Assembly: GCA_005406025.1 (NCBI GenBank)
Contig: BGZK01001369.1
Location: 100,451 to 164,450, forward strand
DNA length: 64,000 nucleotides
Origin: Eumeta japonica
Taxonomy: Eukaryota; Arthropoda; Insecta; Lepidoptera; Psychidae
Reading direction: 5' to 3'
Part shown: piece after piece, positions 12,057 through 24,154 of the stretch
Layout of the letters: every line of letters begins with the position of its first letter
Numbering within the stretch: position 1 is the stretch's first letter
Translations under genes and position numbers: made by a program
The notes under the pieces: generated by a model
What the model saw: only the letters and a program-made list of their open reading frames with translations
What the model was told of the DNA's origin: nothing
The model's database searches: none

Positions 12057-12772
12057 CACACATCATACATACCGAGCTTATAAAAACGTGTTAAAAAGTC
12101 CCTGAGGAATCCCGCGAGCGGTCTTATGCTTATCTCAAAAATCGTTTTATGAAGAAGTTGTATGACGTACAAACTTCCCTGACTACTTTTACGATTAGTC
12201 GTCAGAGTAGTCAAGGAGTTAGTCACTTGTCTCGAAGTGTGAATATCTCTAGATGTGACTCAGTTTTTTTTTTATTATTACGTCTATCTTCCTTTAAAGT
12301 GAACGCTTTATGGTTTAGCTACAACTGGAATATATTTGATACGACCTGTTGAAAAACTACACTATACAATATTTATTGAAAGTCACTAACTTATATGAGA
12401 AAAGGGTAATTTGCGCGCGGGCTGTCTCCCCTGGATGTAACAGATGCTTCCCTCTCCGAAGAAAATATTTTATACGTGCGCTTGGCGCAGTACACTACCC
12501 TCGAATATAAATAAAAATAAGGCATGCGTATGTCTTAACGCAGACCTAGGTCTTTGGTACAAAGTCACTGCCTGGCATCTGTTATGAAAAAATCACTAAC
12601 CCTGAAGATCCTGTTAAGCATAATAGGACAATCTGTTTTAATTATTCGATTGTTATCGGTTTTTGATAAGTGTGCAAAGTTTCAAATTAATCCGATCTTT
12701 AGAAGGGAGTGAAAATCACGTTTAAAGATTCAATTACATACAAGCAAACACCCCAAGTTAATAAAAGCGTGT

Positions 12773-12822
12773 TAAAAACCGACCAAGTGTGTATCGAGCC
12801 ACGCGCAGTGTACGGTTCCGTA
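12773..12822 (+). repeat. GACCAAGTG...GGTTCCGTA repeat fragment
   Basis: Reads AAAAACCGACCAAGTGTGTA, then TACGGTTCCGTAG. It is better preserved than the copy at 12010. Between them (12149-12352) is an open frame without recognisable content. Confidence 0.65.
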
Positions 12823-13440
12823 GTTATCCTTCCTACGAACATATTAATTAACTTCACGACTTAACGGTTAATGACGTGTAATAATAGATCCAGATGGGAT
12901 GAATGTTAAGAATATTATGATTTTATTTTCTATAATGTACATGATTCATTCTAACAATTTCATATAAGTAATTTTCTATAGAATTTATTCAAATTTTGCT
13001 TCTTACTTCTCCAAGTACATTTTAATAGTATTAGTTATTGAATTGTAAAACCTAATTAGCTGTGACAGTTATCTTCTTAACTTGATTGTATATACGACAG
13101 CCGTGAATTTTTTTACCCATTCGAAAACAACCAACCGGCGGATGGAGTACAATTACCTCTAAGAAAAAAATGTCATTTAAAACTTAAAATCTTACAAACG
13201 TAGCTCTGCATCGAAAAACGCTTTTCATACACCCGTAATATTATCCAACAATCTATCCAACGACTATCCATACAATGGGATAACCGAGAAAAAAAATATC
13301 TACAATTTACGTATAAGGGAGGTACTCTAAAAAATACTTTTTAAAAAGATTTTACTATGTCTTTTCTTCGGCCTGAATACCATATATAACCATGTCAAAT
13401 TGTAACTTATAATTAGTGGGAGTCTTTGATCTAAGCTGTA

Positions 13441-13500
13441 GACAAACAGATGGACCGACATAGCAAAATTATAAGGGTTCTTTGTTAACTACAGAATCAT
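13441..13500 (+). repeat. possible GGTTC repeat relic
   Basis: GACAAACAGATGGACCGACA followed by ATAAGGGTTC resembles the 'gacagacggacggaca...ataagggttcc' section of the GGTTCC family. It is short and diverged. Confidence 0.35.
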
Positions 13501-13889
13501 AAAAAGTGAATAAAAGTAAATAAAATAGAAATCCGTCAATTTTATACATACTTTTTCTATTATTCGAGTCATATTATGTTTAGTTTTATACGTAATTCCG
13601 AAATCATTTAAAATGAGATTGAGACTAGAATAATTCGATATATAAGGTAAAACAATTTATTCTATATCCCTGTGGACGAACTTGAGTGTGAATATACCAA
13701 TAGATATTTATATAATGAGACAATGCTTAAAAAAAGAAGAGACGTCCTTCCTTATTTCAACGCAACATTATTTGTGAAAATTTAAAAGTAAAATAATGCG
13801 ACCGGTGAACCATCCGAGATTCGTAACGAAATCGCTATGCGAATTCGACAGACTGCGGCTCGAAAACCATAGAGTTTAATTAAGGAAAT

Positions 13890-14030
13890 ATTATGGCGTG
13901 CGTACAGACCATTGCGGCCGCTGGTTCCAGGTGGGGCCGTCCAATCGCCGTGTTTTCATGTGCTTGTGGTGTTAATTAAAAAAAAAAATACGCACGGCGG
14001 CTGCCGAAAAGTCGACGTGTTGATTTCTAA
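13890..14030. other. GC-rich patch with a homeodomain-like TTAATTAA core
   Basis: GCGGCCGCTGGTTCCAGGTG and GCACGGCGGCTGCCG flank GTTAATTAAA and an A run. This is far from the local base composition, and no frame fits. A regulatory element is possible. Confidence 0.3.
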
Positions 14031-15685
14031 GGGTTTAGAAACGGGCATGAACATGACCAAAGACTAATTGACATTCGAGTGTTTGAATTGAGAAAATAAG
14101 GTTATCACGATATCTGCCCTAGACCGGCATGGTGGACTCCGAGGCACTCCATCTGAAATAAGATTGTGAGAAAGCGTACCTTGTGACTTTGTTCAGTGAT
14201 ATATATTACATTTTTTGTTATATATATTTGATATATGGCAAATAGCGTTAATAAATTATTACAATCGCCGAATTCATTGATTTCATAATTTATTTTGTAT
14301 TTTATTTAAATTTAATTTTCTCTTATATACTTCCAGCTTTATAAAGAATAGATTCTGTTTTACCTTAGTATACGAGTATATAGTTGTGTACACCTGTGAT
14401 TGGCTAACACGTTACGCGTTCCTTAACGGAAATATATTTTTGGTCAAGGAGTATATATAATATTTTCCGTTAATAATATTCAATTTTCGCTTTCGCTCTT
14501 AACGACTATTTTCCCTATTAACGGCTATTGTACGTATTATTATGCTTTAAAAGGAGCTTCTTACTCGCATGAATAAAAAGTATTGGAACAATCATATAGA
14601 AGCCTTAAAATAGAACGTTTTAAAGCTTCTATCATTCTGCAATTCGAATTGGATTTGGAAATCTTCCATCGCATGGTACGAGCTCTACTAGATATGGAGT
14701 TAAGCTAAGTTGCAATACAGTTACAATAACAGTTACGTCCCGCCGGGCGCGACGGCAATCGTTTCAGGATCATTGCACATCAGCTATATTATGGTCTATT
14801 TTAGTTTCTAATAGATGGGTTTTATTTTATTTTAGACGATGAAGTCTTTTAAACGTTTAAATTTTCCCAGCTTCACGTTTAACACTATTTCGTCGATGAA
14901 AACGGCGCACTTATTATACGGAACATTTTTTAAAGTAACAAATGTAACATAGTTTACAAAAAAAATAATAGATGTCGCAATCGCAGTTACTTGACGAAGA
15001 TTGCACTAGTAATTAATTGCTCGTGTAATTGTTCGTTTAAAAAAAAAATGGAACTAATTTCTTGACCGAATTCATTTTACAATAATGCGAAACACAACTA
15101 GGCACACTGAATTCCTAAAGCAACGGACAGTTGTGCAGTAAATGTAGAATTTTGTTTAAACGGAATGTTAATTACGCGAGCGAGTGACTTGTAGGAAGAA
15201 ACGAAAGCATTAAACGAGAAAAAGCAGACGGGACAAGTCTCACAGCCCCTGATATTATCGGACATGTTGACTCCTATTAGTTCTTTCAACACTTTCGGTA
15301 TTATTCTAGGATCGTAGATGTTGATGAAACTTTGCTTCATTATTTCAGTTTAAGAAAAAAAAATAACCATAAATAATAATAATATTTTTTAGTTATTCTA
15401 GAATATTTGCAATGGATTATATAATACCTTAGATTGTATTTCCCAATTCTTTGTTCAGTTTATTTTTTTAAGCAACTATATCTTATTCGAAATTCGTTCA
15501 GTAAATTTTAAGATTCCGTAGTCAAAGGGAAGAAAATAGAACCGAAAAGAAAACAATTTCGCAATATCCGTGCGTTCGCTCTTCGTCAGTATTTATTTGG
15601 CAGCTTTATTATTCCGTCATTTTTTGATCGACATTGATGAAATTACATAAATAGACAGATATCTCATACAAACTGTCATGTATTG
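14031..15685. other. AT-rich stretch without a recognised gene
   Basis: Contains a small stem-loop (TTAACGGAAATATATT at 14423-14438 pairing imperfectly with AATATTTTCCGTTAA at 14459-14473). An 80-codon minus-strand frame (15098-15340) starts after an A-rich leader and contains CETCPVC, but it has no recognised family. I do not call it a gene. Confidence 0.4.
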
Positions 15686-15765
15686 TACTAGCGGTCGCTC
15701 GCCCGCTTCGCTGGGCTTTATGGGTTATTAAATTAGATCAAAAAAATAATAATGATAATGGAGTT
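15686..15765 (-). repeat. interspersed repeat tail, TACTAGCGG...CCCGCTTCGCTGGG
   Basis: TACTAGCGGTCGCTCGCCCG then CTTCGCTGGG is the reverse of the 'CAGCGAAGCGGGCG...GCTAGTA' end of a repeat type I know as widespread in Lepidoptera. A CGGAATTCGAGAAA motif follows inside. The oppositely oriented partner lies at 17487-17669. Confidence 0.6.
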
Positions 15766-16079
15766 TAACGGAATTCGAGAAAGAAATAGTTTGAAATCAT
15801 TTAAAAACGATTAAGCATCGGATGGTTAAAGTTCAATGCCTACACAATAAGTGATTTTAGACTGATACCCGGATGAAGAAAAAAAGTTTTATTCTTTATA
15901 AATAGACTTAGAGGGGTAACTTTCTATACATAACATTGAGGAATGCAAAATATTTTCGCTACCTTTAACATTTAAACATAGATTTCTCAAAATGTACTTT
16001 AAAAATAACAAATTCATTAACTTGAGTGTTTTATTATAGATACACGTGTATTTATTATTAAGGATACCCCCTCGTACAC

Positions 16080-16320
16080 CCTCTCTGTACCGAACGAAGA
16101 CTATATAAGGAACGTCATTAGCGCCGCCCGCGCATTTGCTTGGCAGCGCTCGGTGCGGACGGATCGGTTTTGGGCCTGTTGCGGTACACGTGAGCTATTT
16201 CGGTTATGTACTTCATTTCCTATGTGTTTTGTATTGATTACTTGTTGTTGTAAACCCACCTACCTAATTGTTAATTTTGTAAAGATTGTGATTTAAATAA
16301 AGTGTTGTTAGATTAGTTTG
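16080..16320 (+). promoter_or_regulatory. LTR-like unit: TATA box, GC-rich start region and AATAAA
   Basis: CTATATAAGG at 16101-16110 is followed by a GC-rich segment (GCGCTCGGTGCGGACGG). About 190 bases downstream is AATAAA (16296-16301) followed by GTGTTGTT, a poly(A)-signal plus GT-rich arrangement. Promoter and poly(A) signal this close together are the hallmark of a retroelement LTR. I could not define TG...CA ends or a target duplication, so a solo LTR is inference. Confidence 0.4.
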
Positions 16321-17486
16321 TATTTTTTTTTAAGAAATAGCCACTTCTGATGCTAAAATTATATTACCTTAGAAGTGCAATGTGAATATAAAAAATGTAG
16401 CTTAAGTCTAGGAAATCGATTGACTTTTACAAGTAGGGATTAGAGCACTATTTCAAACGCTTCGCGTAATGCGGCATGACAAGTGCACTTTTTTCCCTAG
16501 TGTATATTTTGTACTTCATTAGCTTCTAAAGTCGTAAAAGTCATTAAATATTCGGGCATTTAAAAAATTTTAAAAGTTACAATCATAAAATTTTATAAAT
16601 ACCTTTAATTAAAATTAGTTTCAATAGTATTCGTGAACAAGCTTTTCCGCTGCAAGCAATTTTCAGTATTCAATAGTTATTAATCGTTTGACGCATGTGA
16701 ATTTAATACTTTAAATACCTATATACCGCTGAAACATAACTGTGCCCTTTGTAACTTTAAACGTTTTTTTTTTTAATTTATAATACTTTGCACGATACCT
16801 GTTTAATTTAAACATAGTGCAGTTGTTGCATATTTCGCTTAGTCCCGTCCGTTGGTACATATACTAGATGCAGAAAATCGACTCCCCCGGCCATGGACTG
16901 CAAACATGCGTTGCATTGGGAATAAACTCCTTGACAATTTGCATTTCCGGTTAGAAAAAAACGGGAAATGAAAAATGACATGAAGTCCCAGGAGTTCGAC
17001 TAACTTCCACCTCTTATCCAATCGCTTCTAGCTCATATTCTTCTACGCCTGCTTGCACTCGTGGAAACAGAGTATTCTTGATAATTTCATCTGCAATTTT
17101 CGATATATATACCTAATCAAAAGATTTATTCATTGGCGATCAAAAGTAACTATAAGCATCAGTTTACGAGCATCCATATACAACGGAAATACAATACAAA
17201 TAGAAAGTTCTCCATCATGTAGCGTTTCAGAACGGCTCGCTACGTATTCCATTTTATTGTCAATCTCCCTGACTGCCCATCAAAGAAGATTGAAAATATA
17301 AATCATTTGCACTAAATAACGTACTAAATTTTTCTTCATAATAAAGAATATCATAATCTACTCATAAATGAATGATAAAAATTTTCATAGATATGAAGAA
17401 AAATTAAATTCCAATTTTTCAAGGTTACGTTTTTCGTCCTTATTTATATTACTATACCATATATCTATATACATATATAATGAAAA
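16321..17486. other. AT-rich stretch without a recognised gene
   Basis: Includes short inverted repeats (CACTTCT/AGAAGTG at 16341-16377; TGACTTTTAC/GTAAAAGTCA near 16421 and 16535), suggesting one more decayed MITE. No coding signal. Confidence 0.35.
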
Positions 17487-17669
17487 TAGGTTGTCTTTGT
17501 TCGCCAATCACGTAAAAACTACTAAACGTATAGACATGGGACTGGGACCATTCGAAGCGGGATGATTTGTAGATGGTTCTAGGCTACTCATTTTTCGAAT
17601 TCCGTAAATCCTTCGCCACTTTATTTATAATAAAAATTACCCAGCGAAGCGGGCGGGACAGCTAGTATT
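17487..17669 (+). repeat. interspersed repeat tail ending GCGAAGCGGGCGGGACAGCTAGT
   Basis: In order it shows TTGTTCGCCAATCACGTAAA, then AAACTACTAAACG, GGCTACTCATTTTTCGAATT, CCGTAAATCC, and finally CAGCGAAGCGGGCGGGACAG-CTAGTA. This is the usual order in a lepidopteran repeat family, probably a non-autonomous or LINE-derived tail. It mirrors the copy at 15686, giving two inward-facing copies about 2 kb apart. Confidence 0.65.
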
Positions 17670-17796
17670 ACTATATATGCAGATCACGTATACTTTCACA
17701 TCAACGAGTATTACATATATAATAGTGCTAATAACATTATTAGAATGACGTTAATCCTAAAAGTATTAGAGACGTATGAACTCAAATAATCCAATA

Positions 17797-19098
17797 CGAG
17801 GGGCGATTAATAAAAAGTGAGAATAGATATATTGCTGGTAACTTTCATTAATTGTTATTTTATTTTTAAACGTAGTCGCTTTTTATCATGCTACTCTTAG
17901 CACATCTTATTTCTCAGTTTAAAACACCTTTCTTAAAAAATCTTCCTGCTTCATCCTGATCATCTAAAAATTCCTGTACTGCAGCGACTACTGATTCATC
18001 ATCTTTATATCTCTGTCCTTTCAGATACTTTTTCAACCATAGAAATAAATAAAAAATCACAAGAAACAAGACCAGGTAAATATGAAGGACGCTCAAGTGC
18101 TTGGAAGCCAGCATCTCGAATTGCAGTCATAGTAACGACAGGCTTGCGAACTGAGGCATTATCTTGACGAAAGAAAACAATTTTCGCTAGTTTGCCTCAC
18201 AGTTATTTCGAATTTTATTACGCATTTTATTTGTCATCTGTTCTAAATACAAGCAGCCCGTAACATTAACTCCACAGGTGAGGCATTTTATCATAACTAG
18301 TCCTTTACTATCACATAAAAGAGAGCCTATGATCTTTTCAGCAGAACGACTGGACTTAAATTTCTTAGGGGTTGGAGATGATGATATTTTCAGTTGCAAG
18401 TCATAAACTGCAATTTTGTTTCTAAATCGTAATGGTGACGCCAGGTTCCATCCATGGATGTAAATTGAACCAAAAACCTGTCAGAATCTTATTGTAACAG
18501 TTCCAAAGAAGCTAGCGAAATATTTAGTCTGGTTTGTTTCTATACGTGTACATCGGTAAGCATTCTGAAGACCCAGCGCGCAGCTTATTTTTCATGGGTT
18601 TTTCTATCAAACACTCGTGTAAAATACTATACATACTTCTTGTCGAAATCCTTATTTCTTCAGCTATAAAGTGTATCGTGACACGATGATTTGCTAAATG
18701 TTTTTTCAATTTTTTTTTTTACCATTTCTTCGATTACTGTCGTTATGGGGCCACCCTAGAATCATCTTTAGTGAATGTTTTACGTGTTTAAATTCAGCGT
18801 ACCTACGGGCAACTGTAAAATATGGTGGAGCGTTTGTTTCTAAGATTTTCTGTAAGTCTTGATTAGCAGGTCCTGTAGTAAATTTTTTTAAACACAGATA
18901 CCTAATAATCGCGTGCAATTATTTTTTTCCATTAAAATATTTCCATACTAGGACAGACTGCAAACAAAAGAATTAAATTTTTTAAAGATAAGTTTTTATT
19001 TAAATCTAATCAATATTCCTACTCTACCAGTCAGTATTTATTTTTTTTTGTTTCAAAAAGGTGGTACCTTATTCTCACTTTGTAGCAAACGCCCCCCG
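17797..19098 (-). mobile_element. mariner element, full length, decayed (copy A)
   Basis: Terminal inverted repeats of about 30 bases are visible: CGAGGGGCGATTAATAAAAA... at 17797 and, read inward from the right, CGGGGGGCGTTTGCTACAAA..., both continuing GTGAGAATA. A TA dinucleotide flanks each end (17795-17796 and 19099-19100), as expected for Tc1/mariner insertion. Total length 1302 bp is typical. A second copy of the same family lies at 51321-52545. Confidence 0.9.
17926..18930 (-). pseudogene. mariner transposase pseudogene (copy A)
   Basis: Pieces of one mariner transposase appear in the right order on the minus strand, broken by stops and frameshifts. First is an N-terminal helix-turn-helix (LQKIL..NAPPYFTVAR-type) at 18918-18706, then a second helix-turn-helix (HRVTIHFIAEEI) at 18709-18524. 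The first catalytic region reads MDGTW..HYD near 18440, and a middle block containing SSPTPKKFKSS lies at 18399-18187. An RQDNASV string (HQDNAPxH in the family) lies near 18150, and the end LKKYLKGQRYKDDE...VQEFL lies at 18114-17914. Two expected catalytic Asp positions are lost: the LIDYL-like site reads MIKCL and the YSPDLAP-like site reads YLPGLVS. The copy is therefore dead by several independent lesions. Confidence 0.88.
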
Positions 19099-20440
19099 TA
19101 CAACGGCTGGCGGCCATTACAATGTATGTGTTAGTTTTTATTTACGCAAAGTACATCAATATAGGTGTCTTAAAAAAGTTATATATTACTTGCTTTGAAA
19201 TTATGGTTTTTTTTTTCATTTGGTATTGAAGAACCAAATGTAAAGTCACCAGACTTCTCAAATAAGTTGAAGTTATTAAGGTATTTTATATTTGAATACA
19301 AACCGAAAACCTCATAATTAGAAAGATATTTTAACTTTACTGTGAATCATCATACGACGATAGCGGAGTGATCAACTTACTCTTTTCGAGTCAAAATATA
19401 AAGGGTTTGGCTCCTCGCTGTGAGCGTATTAACTAACATGTTTGTCGCTTAAGTCAAACAAAACCAATAGCGTCACGCCATGACGATGTTAAGTCGTAGG
19501 TCCCGAAAATTCTCGAGGAGGTCGGTAGTTGCTAGACCACGATCCGCTCTGGATCAGAGAGAAGAACTTTTGGATAGGTCTGATCGAAATTCAGCGAAGA
19601 AAAGTTTTTTTTGGGTGTAGAGTTTGTCTTCATAAAAAAAAATAGCAGGATCCAAAAAATACAGTGAGCGAGGAAGTAAATTAAAAGAATGCTCATGGAA
19701 TAATTATTTCAAATGTTCTTTCAAAACGAAGCAATTTCGTTTGAGTAAATTATTACGTCAACCGAAAATATTTCAGGCAGGATATTACGTTCTATTCTAA
19801 TCCTCGCTTGTAGGGTGTAAGCACACACGTACACACGCACGCACGCATCCACGCACGCATTCAGACATACACGGGGTAGACCAAAGCCTTAATGTCGATT
19901 CAGTTTTTTTTTGTTAGAAAGATTTAGTCTTCACCATTTGTTGCAAACATTTTTTTCTCATCGATATCTGTTTTTGAAATCTAATTAAAAAAGTAGTAAA
20001 GTTGGTTTACTTTAAATCCACACAAGTTATGAGGTTATTATAATAATTGTATTGCTTCACGTTTAGAAGTCGCCATTAAATTGTTAATCCATTAGAGAAA
20101 TGCATTTAATTTTATAATATTTCAGAGCATAATAGTTTCAGAATAACGTTCAAACTTTCAATTTTTAAAATTTCAGCATCAAAATTGTGTAGGTAATCCA
20201 ATATCATCCGTATTCGATTATGGGCCAAATTTTGATAATGAATCCAAATAATGACTTGATTATACCATTCAAAGCGTGAGATAACCTGCCTTATATAGAG
20301 TTAGCGTTGAAACGAGATCAGTATTAATTACCGATCGAACTTCGTCAAGTTAATTAATTAACCTCATTACTCAGTAGCGGCTAACTAGATAGAAGTTTTA
20401 CATCAGCCAACACAGCCGGCTTTAGATTTATATCGAGATA
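19099..20440. other. AT-rich stretch with an AC-rich microsatellite
   Basis: No gene recognised. An imperfect (AC/GC)-type simple repeat, ACACACGTACACACGCACGC and on, lies at 19822-19875. Confidence 0.45.
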
Positions 20441-20442
20441 CA

Positions 20443-20519
20443 ATTTTGCGGTGGGTACAATGAACTACGCTAAATACACAACGAGCGAGTGGGACTTGTA
20501 CAACATTGTACCGCAAAAT
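20443..20519. repeat. inverted repeat / stem-loop with a 3-base bulge
   Basis: ATTTTGCGGT-GGG-TACAATG at 20443-20462 is complementary to CATTGTACCGCAAAAT at 20504-20519 apart from the extra GGG. The loop is about 40 bases. It could be a decayed MITE or a hairpin; nothing coding is associated. Confidence 0.5.
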
Positions 20520-21326
20520 GCAGTACAACCCTCAGAAACGGTTAACCAAATACTAGTTCGTAATTAGTTCTCAACAGAACTTGAACTGATTCAAACTAAA
20601 GTTAGGACGAGACCAGAAAATATAATTTTCTGAATTAAATTTGAACCGGCACCGGATTACAATTCTTGTGATACCAACCGCTGAACGGAATACTATTGAA
20701 TACGGCGAATGGAAATGTAATTCTGGCTTATATGTAAATAAGTGCCGTTATCCTAATTCTATGCCACGTATTTATATGTACATGCACTACTCGCTTCAGT
20801 TTGTGACTTCGCTCGCGTGAGATAATCTAATATACCTTCTGATTCCGTGCACGTGTAAAATTCATTACTCTGTTACCTTTCCGGTAGTGGCGCAACTGTT
20901 GCTCGCCGGTGTAAGCCCGTTAATAGACTTGTGTTGCTTTTTCTTCAAAGTTTTATTGCAAAGCCTACGCTCTGAATCCAAAAAAATGGTTATTGTTCAT
21001 TAGAACGATACGAGTACAGTTATATAGACGGAAATAGGTGTAAAACGCGTGAAAATCACTATATGGTCTATAGCATAAATGACATTTATTGTAGTCGCTT
21101 AGATATGATAAACTGTGAAGATCTAGAGTTAGTATAGCATTTAGGAGGAAATCTGTTGTGTCAGAATTTATTCACCCTAACACTGAAACATACACCCACA
21201 ATTTTTACTTCTGATCAGATGGTAGTGGCTCGATGAGTGTTGCCTTCATACCTGGAGATGACGGGTTTGATCTTGACAACCTGTGAACTGAGCAACGGAT
21301 TATTAAATTGATCCAAACTAAATCTA

Positions 21327-21360
21327 TTTATTTGTGCTAAGTCTCCGTAGCACAAATAAA
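21327..21360. repeat. perfect 12-base hairpin
   Basis: TTTATTTGTGCT (21327-21338) and AGCACAAATAAA (21349-21360) pair perfectly around a 10-base loop. It lies just upstream of the interspersed repeat at 21550 and may belong to the same insertion. Confidence 0.55.
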
Positions 21361-21549
21361 ACGTGCTCTCGCACGTTAAGACGTTGGTTGTCAATTGGCA
21401 CAGACTACAGACAGACAGGCACGTCTATTGGTGTTGGTCTGTGATTGCTAGTAGAGATGCTTTTGTCAGCCTTTGACTTATTGCATGATTGTCACATTGC
21501 TTGGATCCGCATTTATCGGTTGTTTCCTACACTCCTTTACGCTCTCTTG

Positions 21550-21796
21550 GATGTGACTGTCTGTCTGCATTTTCCTGAGCATGTGCCTAGTTGGCATGAA
21601 ACGAACGTAGAATTAACAATATAACGATTAGCGGACTAAGATAAATAAACAATTAACACTTGCTTAGGTGTTCGATATCTGTCAATCTTCTCAAATGAAT
21701 ATGAAATTTGTTGGACAGGAATTCGTAGTGGAAAAACAGATTCAAGGGTCAGCAGTAGGTTGCATGCTGCATGTCAATGCATGTTGCAGGCAGACG
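21550..21796 (+). repeat. interspersed repeat, same family as the 53-kb foldback
   Basis: Shared blocks, in order, are ATGTGACTGTCTG, TTTTCCTGAGCATGTGCC, TTGGCATGAAACG, ACACTTGCTTAGGTGTTCGA, TATCTGTCAATC, ATTCGTAGTGGA, GGGTCAGCAGTAGGTTGCAT, and GCATGTTGCAGGC. The same series occurs reversed at 53044-52822 and, shorter, forward at 53060-53190. Confidence 0.75.
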
Positions 21797-21799
21797 TTT

Positions 21800-23330
21800 G
21801 ATTTTGTATAGCATGTATGACAACGGTAGTTAATAATTCTCACCTCATACTAGGCTAGCTTGGTAGACTTACGGGCCGAGCCCGTCAATGTAATTAAAAT
21901 CGAATGCTTATTTTTTTGGCTTGGTCACTGTAATTTCAAGTCTTTTTTAACTATTTTCATCGTTCCATTAATATAGATGTTCCGCGTGTGCGATAATTCG
22001 AAGCAAACTGAGCAAGCCAAAGGAGACTATAATTCAAGTTTTAATACGCGCACTACATACTTTATTGTACAATAAATGGTTATAAATAAGATAAACACGC
22101 ATATAGTACAAAGACATATTTGTCTTATTTATGTCGCATCATATAATATTTATCAAAAAATACGATATAGTTTCATATAACAAACTCTTTTGTTTCACCA
22201 TTTTTTTCCACAAAACTGATTCCATACAAAAATCAGTTTTAAGGGCGCGGTACGTCAGACGTGTGGTGTGAGCGAGCGTCGCCGAGCCTTTGTTCGGGAT
22301 CATCAACTAAAAAAAGGAATTCTTCAAGCGGGTAAACCTTTTTGCATGAAGAGGGAATTTGCATGATAAGAAAATTCGTGACCAAAATACGTTTTGAATT
22401 CTACGATCACAACTACGTTATCGACATAATTAGGCATGTTTGTTTTGCTAACAATGTAGTTTTGGGCAATGAATTTTCTATGTTGTTTTGACTTGAGCCA
22501 TCTTTTTACGCTCTAACATTCCAGATTCGATTTATTTCTATTTATTAACAAAGGACAAATTTTGATAGAATACAATGTATTACGTGTACCGATCTTGAAC
22601 CGGGTATTAAACCAGAATCACAGAAGAAGACGGCGCACGCCCAAAAGATGACATGTTGAGCTGTTTTGTAGTAACGTTTGGCAATTTATAATAACTTGCA
22701 CATACAAAATATGAAGTAAAACATGAAGTTGTATTTATTTTGTTATATATTAAAATATATGCCGTATTACCATCGCAGATCTGACAGTAAATCTTAATTG
22801 ACATTTTAGTCGGTATTAAAACTTCCAATTATGACTAAAAATTACCATTCTCTCTCTTTTCTCTCTCTGTCCAAGCATTTGCTATCGTATATACTTTACT
22901 ATTTTATATGACAATGAATTCCATCAAAAAACTAATGTGATTAAAATAGGTTAAGCCATTGTCGACTTATACGAACACAAACAGATAGAGAAATACGTTG
23001 ATGGTACATTATATTTTACGCCACAGTTCATTAAGTCTTATTGAAATTCATCGATTCATTGTCTAGTTATAAGACAACAGATAGATCTATATTTTAATGA
23101 TGTGAAGTTTTATCTGTAATCATAATAATAAAATAGGTTACACCTTTGTCGAATTATAAGAAGACACTGAGATGAACAAAGAAACACATACAGACAATGG
23201 CCTATATTTTATGTGTATTTTCTATCAGTATACTTAATAATAAACTTTGTTATGCCATTGCCATCTTATATAGGCGGATAATAGCTTTAATTTTTCGCGA
23301 CGGCGTATTTCACTCCTATACATTGTTCCG
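21800..23330. other. AT-rich stretch without a recognised gene
   Basis: Contains a small hairpin (AAAACTGATT/AATCAGTTTT at about 22212-22240), pyrimidine-rich TCTCTC runs near 22850-22870, and repeated phrases such as AAAATAGGTTA(A/C) near 22944 and 23130 that suggest an old internally repeated element. No coding signal. Confidence 0.4.
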
Positions 23331-23510
23331 TTAAAATCGATGTAACTATTATCATGTTATAAAAAAAACCATGTAGACATACAAACAAAAAATAGACTTT
23401 TTCTAGGGTTTGAACTATCTTCGGCTCAAATTTTAGGAAAATCGGTTTAGCATTTCAGTTGACAAGATGACAAAATAACTTTCTCATTCATAACAATAAT
23501 ATGAATATTC
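23331..23510 (+). repeat. probable non-LTR-type repeat tail
   Basis: TTAGGAAAATCGGTTTAGCA then TTTCAGTTGACAAGATGAC followed by CTTTCTCATTCATAACAATA is the phrase order ('aaatcggttcagccattt...ttcgcatttataatat') seen at the ends of many lepidopteran interspersed repeats. No ORF remains. Confidence 0.4.
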
Positions 23511-23610
23511 AGTACTGCTATCGGTTTAACTAGGTATGTGATGTTATTGTAAAAAAATATTAATGAAAGAATAAACGAATGTAACAATCTATTAAATTAA
23601 GTCATTTCTT

Positions 23611-23670
23611 TTAGGGTTCCAAACCAAAATCGGAACCCTTATAGTTTAGTCACGTCGGTCCGTCCGATTA
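23611..23670 (+). repeat. GGTTCC repeat-family fragment
   Basis: AGGGTTCCAAACC, CGGAACCCTTATAGTTTAGTC and GGTCCGTCCG follow the order of the 'gggttccgta...ggaacccttatagttt...gtccgtccg' section of the family. Confidence 0.6.
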
Positions 23671-24103
23671 CCACAGGCATTTTACTCAAAAGCTACAAAA
23701 TGCATAATGATGAAATTTCTAACATAAGTGTTTTGCATAAGCCGCTCAGAATTGTGTCCCACCCTTTATTTTTTTAAAACCGATGTCCAAAAAATGTGGA
23801 AAATTTTGAAAACTTAATGCTTGATAAATACTATCAACGTAAATTATTTTGAACACGATCGGATACACCCTTTTTCATTCTAATATTTCCGAAAAACTGC
23901 GCTACTCATTAAAAGGACGTAAGTGTCGTGAAAATACGCTTTTTTGTTGTTGCACTTAAGTTTATACTAGTTTAAGAGGAAGAGTCGACGTATCCACCTG
24001 TTTTTCTAGTTATAGGCGACTAAAGCGTTCATACCTACTTTGTACGGGAAATATGAAGAAACAATGTAGTTTTTTTTCATCTGTAGTGCATTTTTTTGTA
24101 GTA

Positions 24104-24154
24104 AGGTTACGGAACCGCACATTGAGCATGGTCCGATATGCCCTTGGCCAATTT
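24104..24154 (-). repeat. GGTTCC repeat-family fragment, reverse orientation
   Basis: GGTTACGGAACCGCAC followed by GAGCATGGTCCGATATGCCC and TTGGCCAA corresponds, reversed, to the TTGGCCAAG...GGTTCCGTA order of the family. Confidence 0.55.

Noticed and set aside
14105..14165. ISALDRHGG-like string resembling the end of LINE reverse transcriptases
   Set aside because: Only about ten residues, with stops on both sides; too short to support.
15098..15340. 80-codon minus-strand frame with CETCPVC
   Set aside because: The paired cysteines hint at a zinc site, but there is no second pair, no clear donor and no known family; kept only as a remark in the interval entry.
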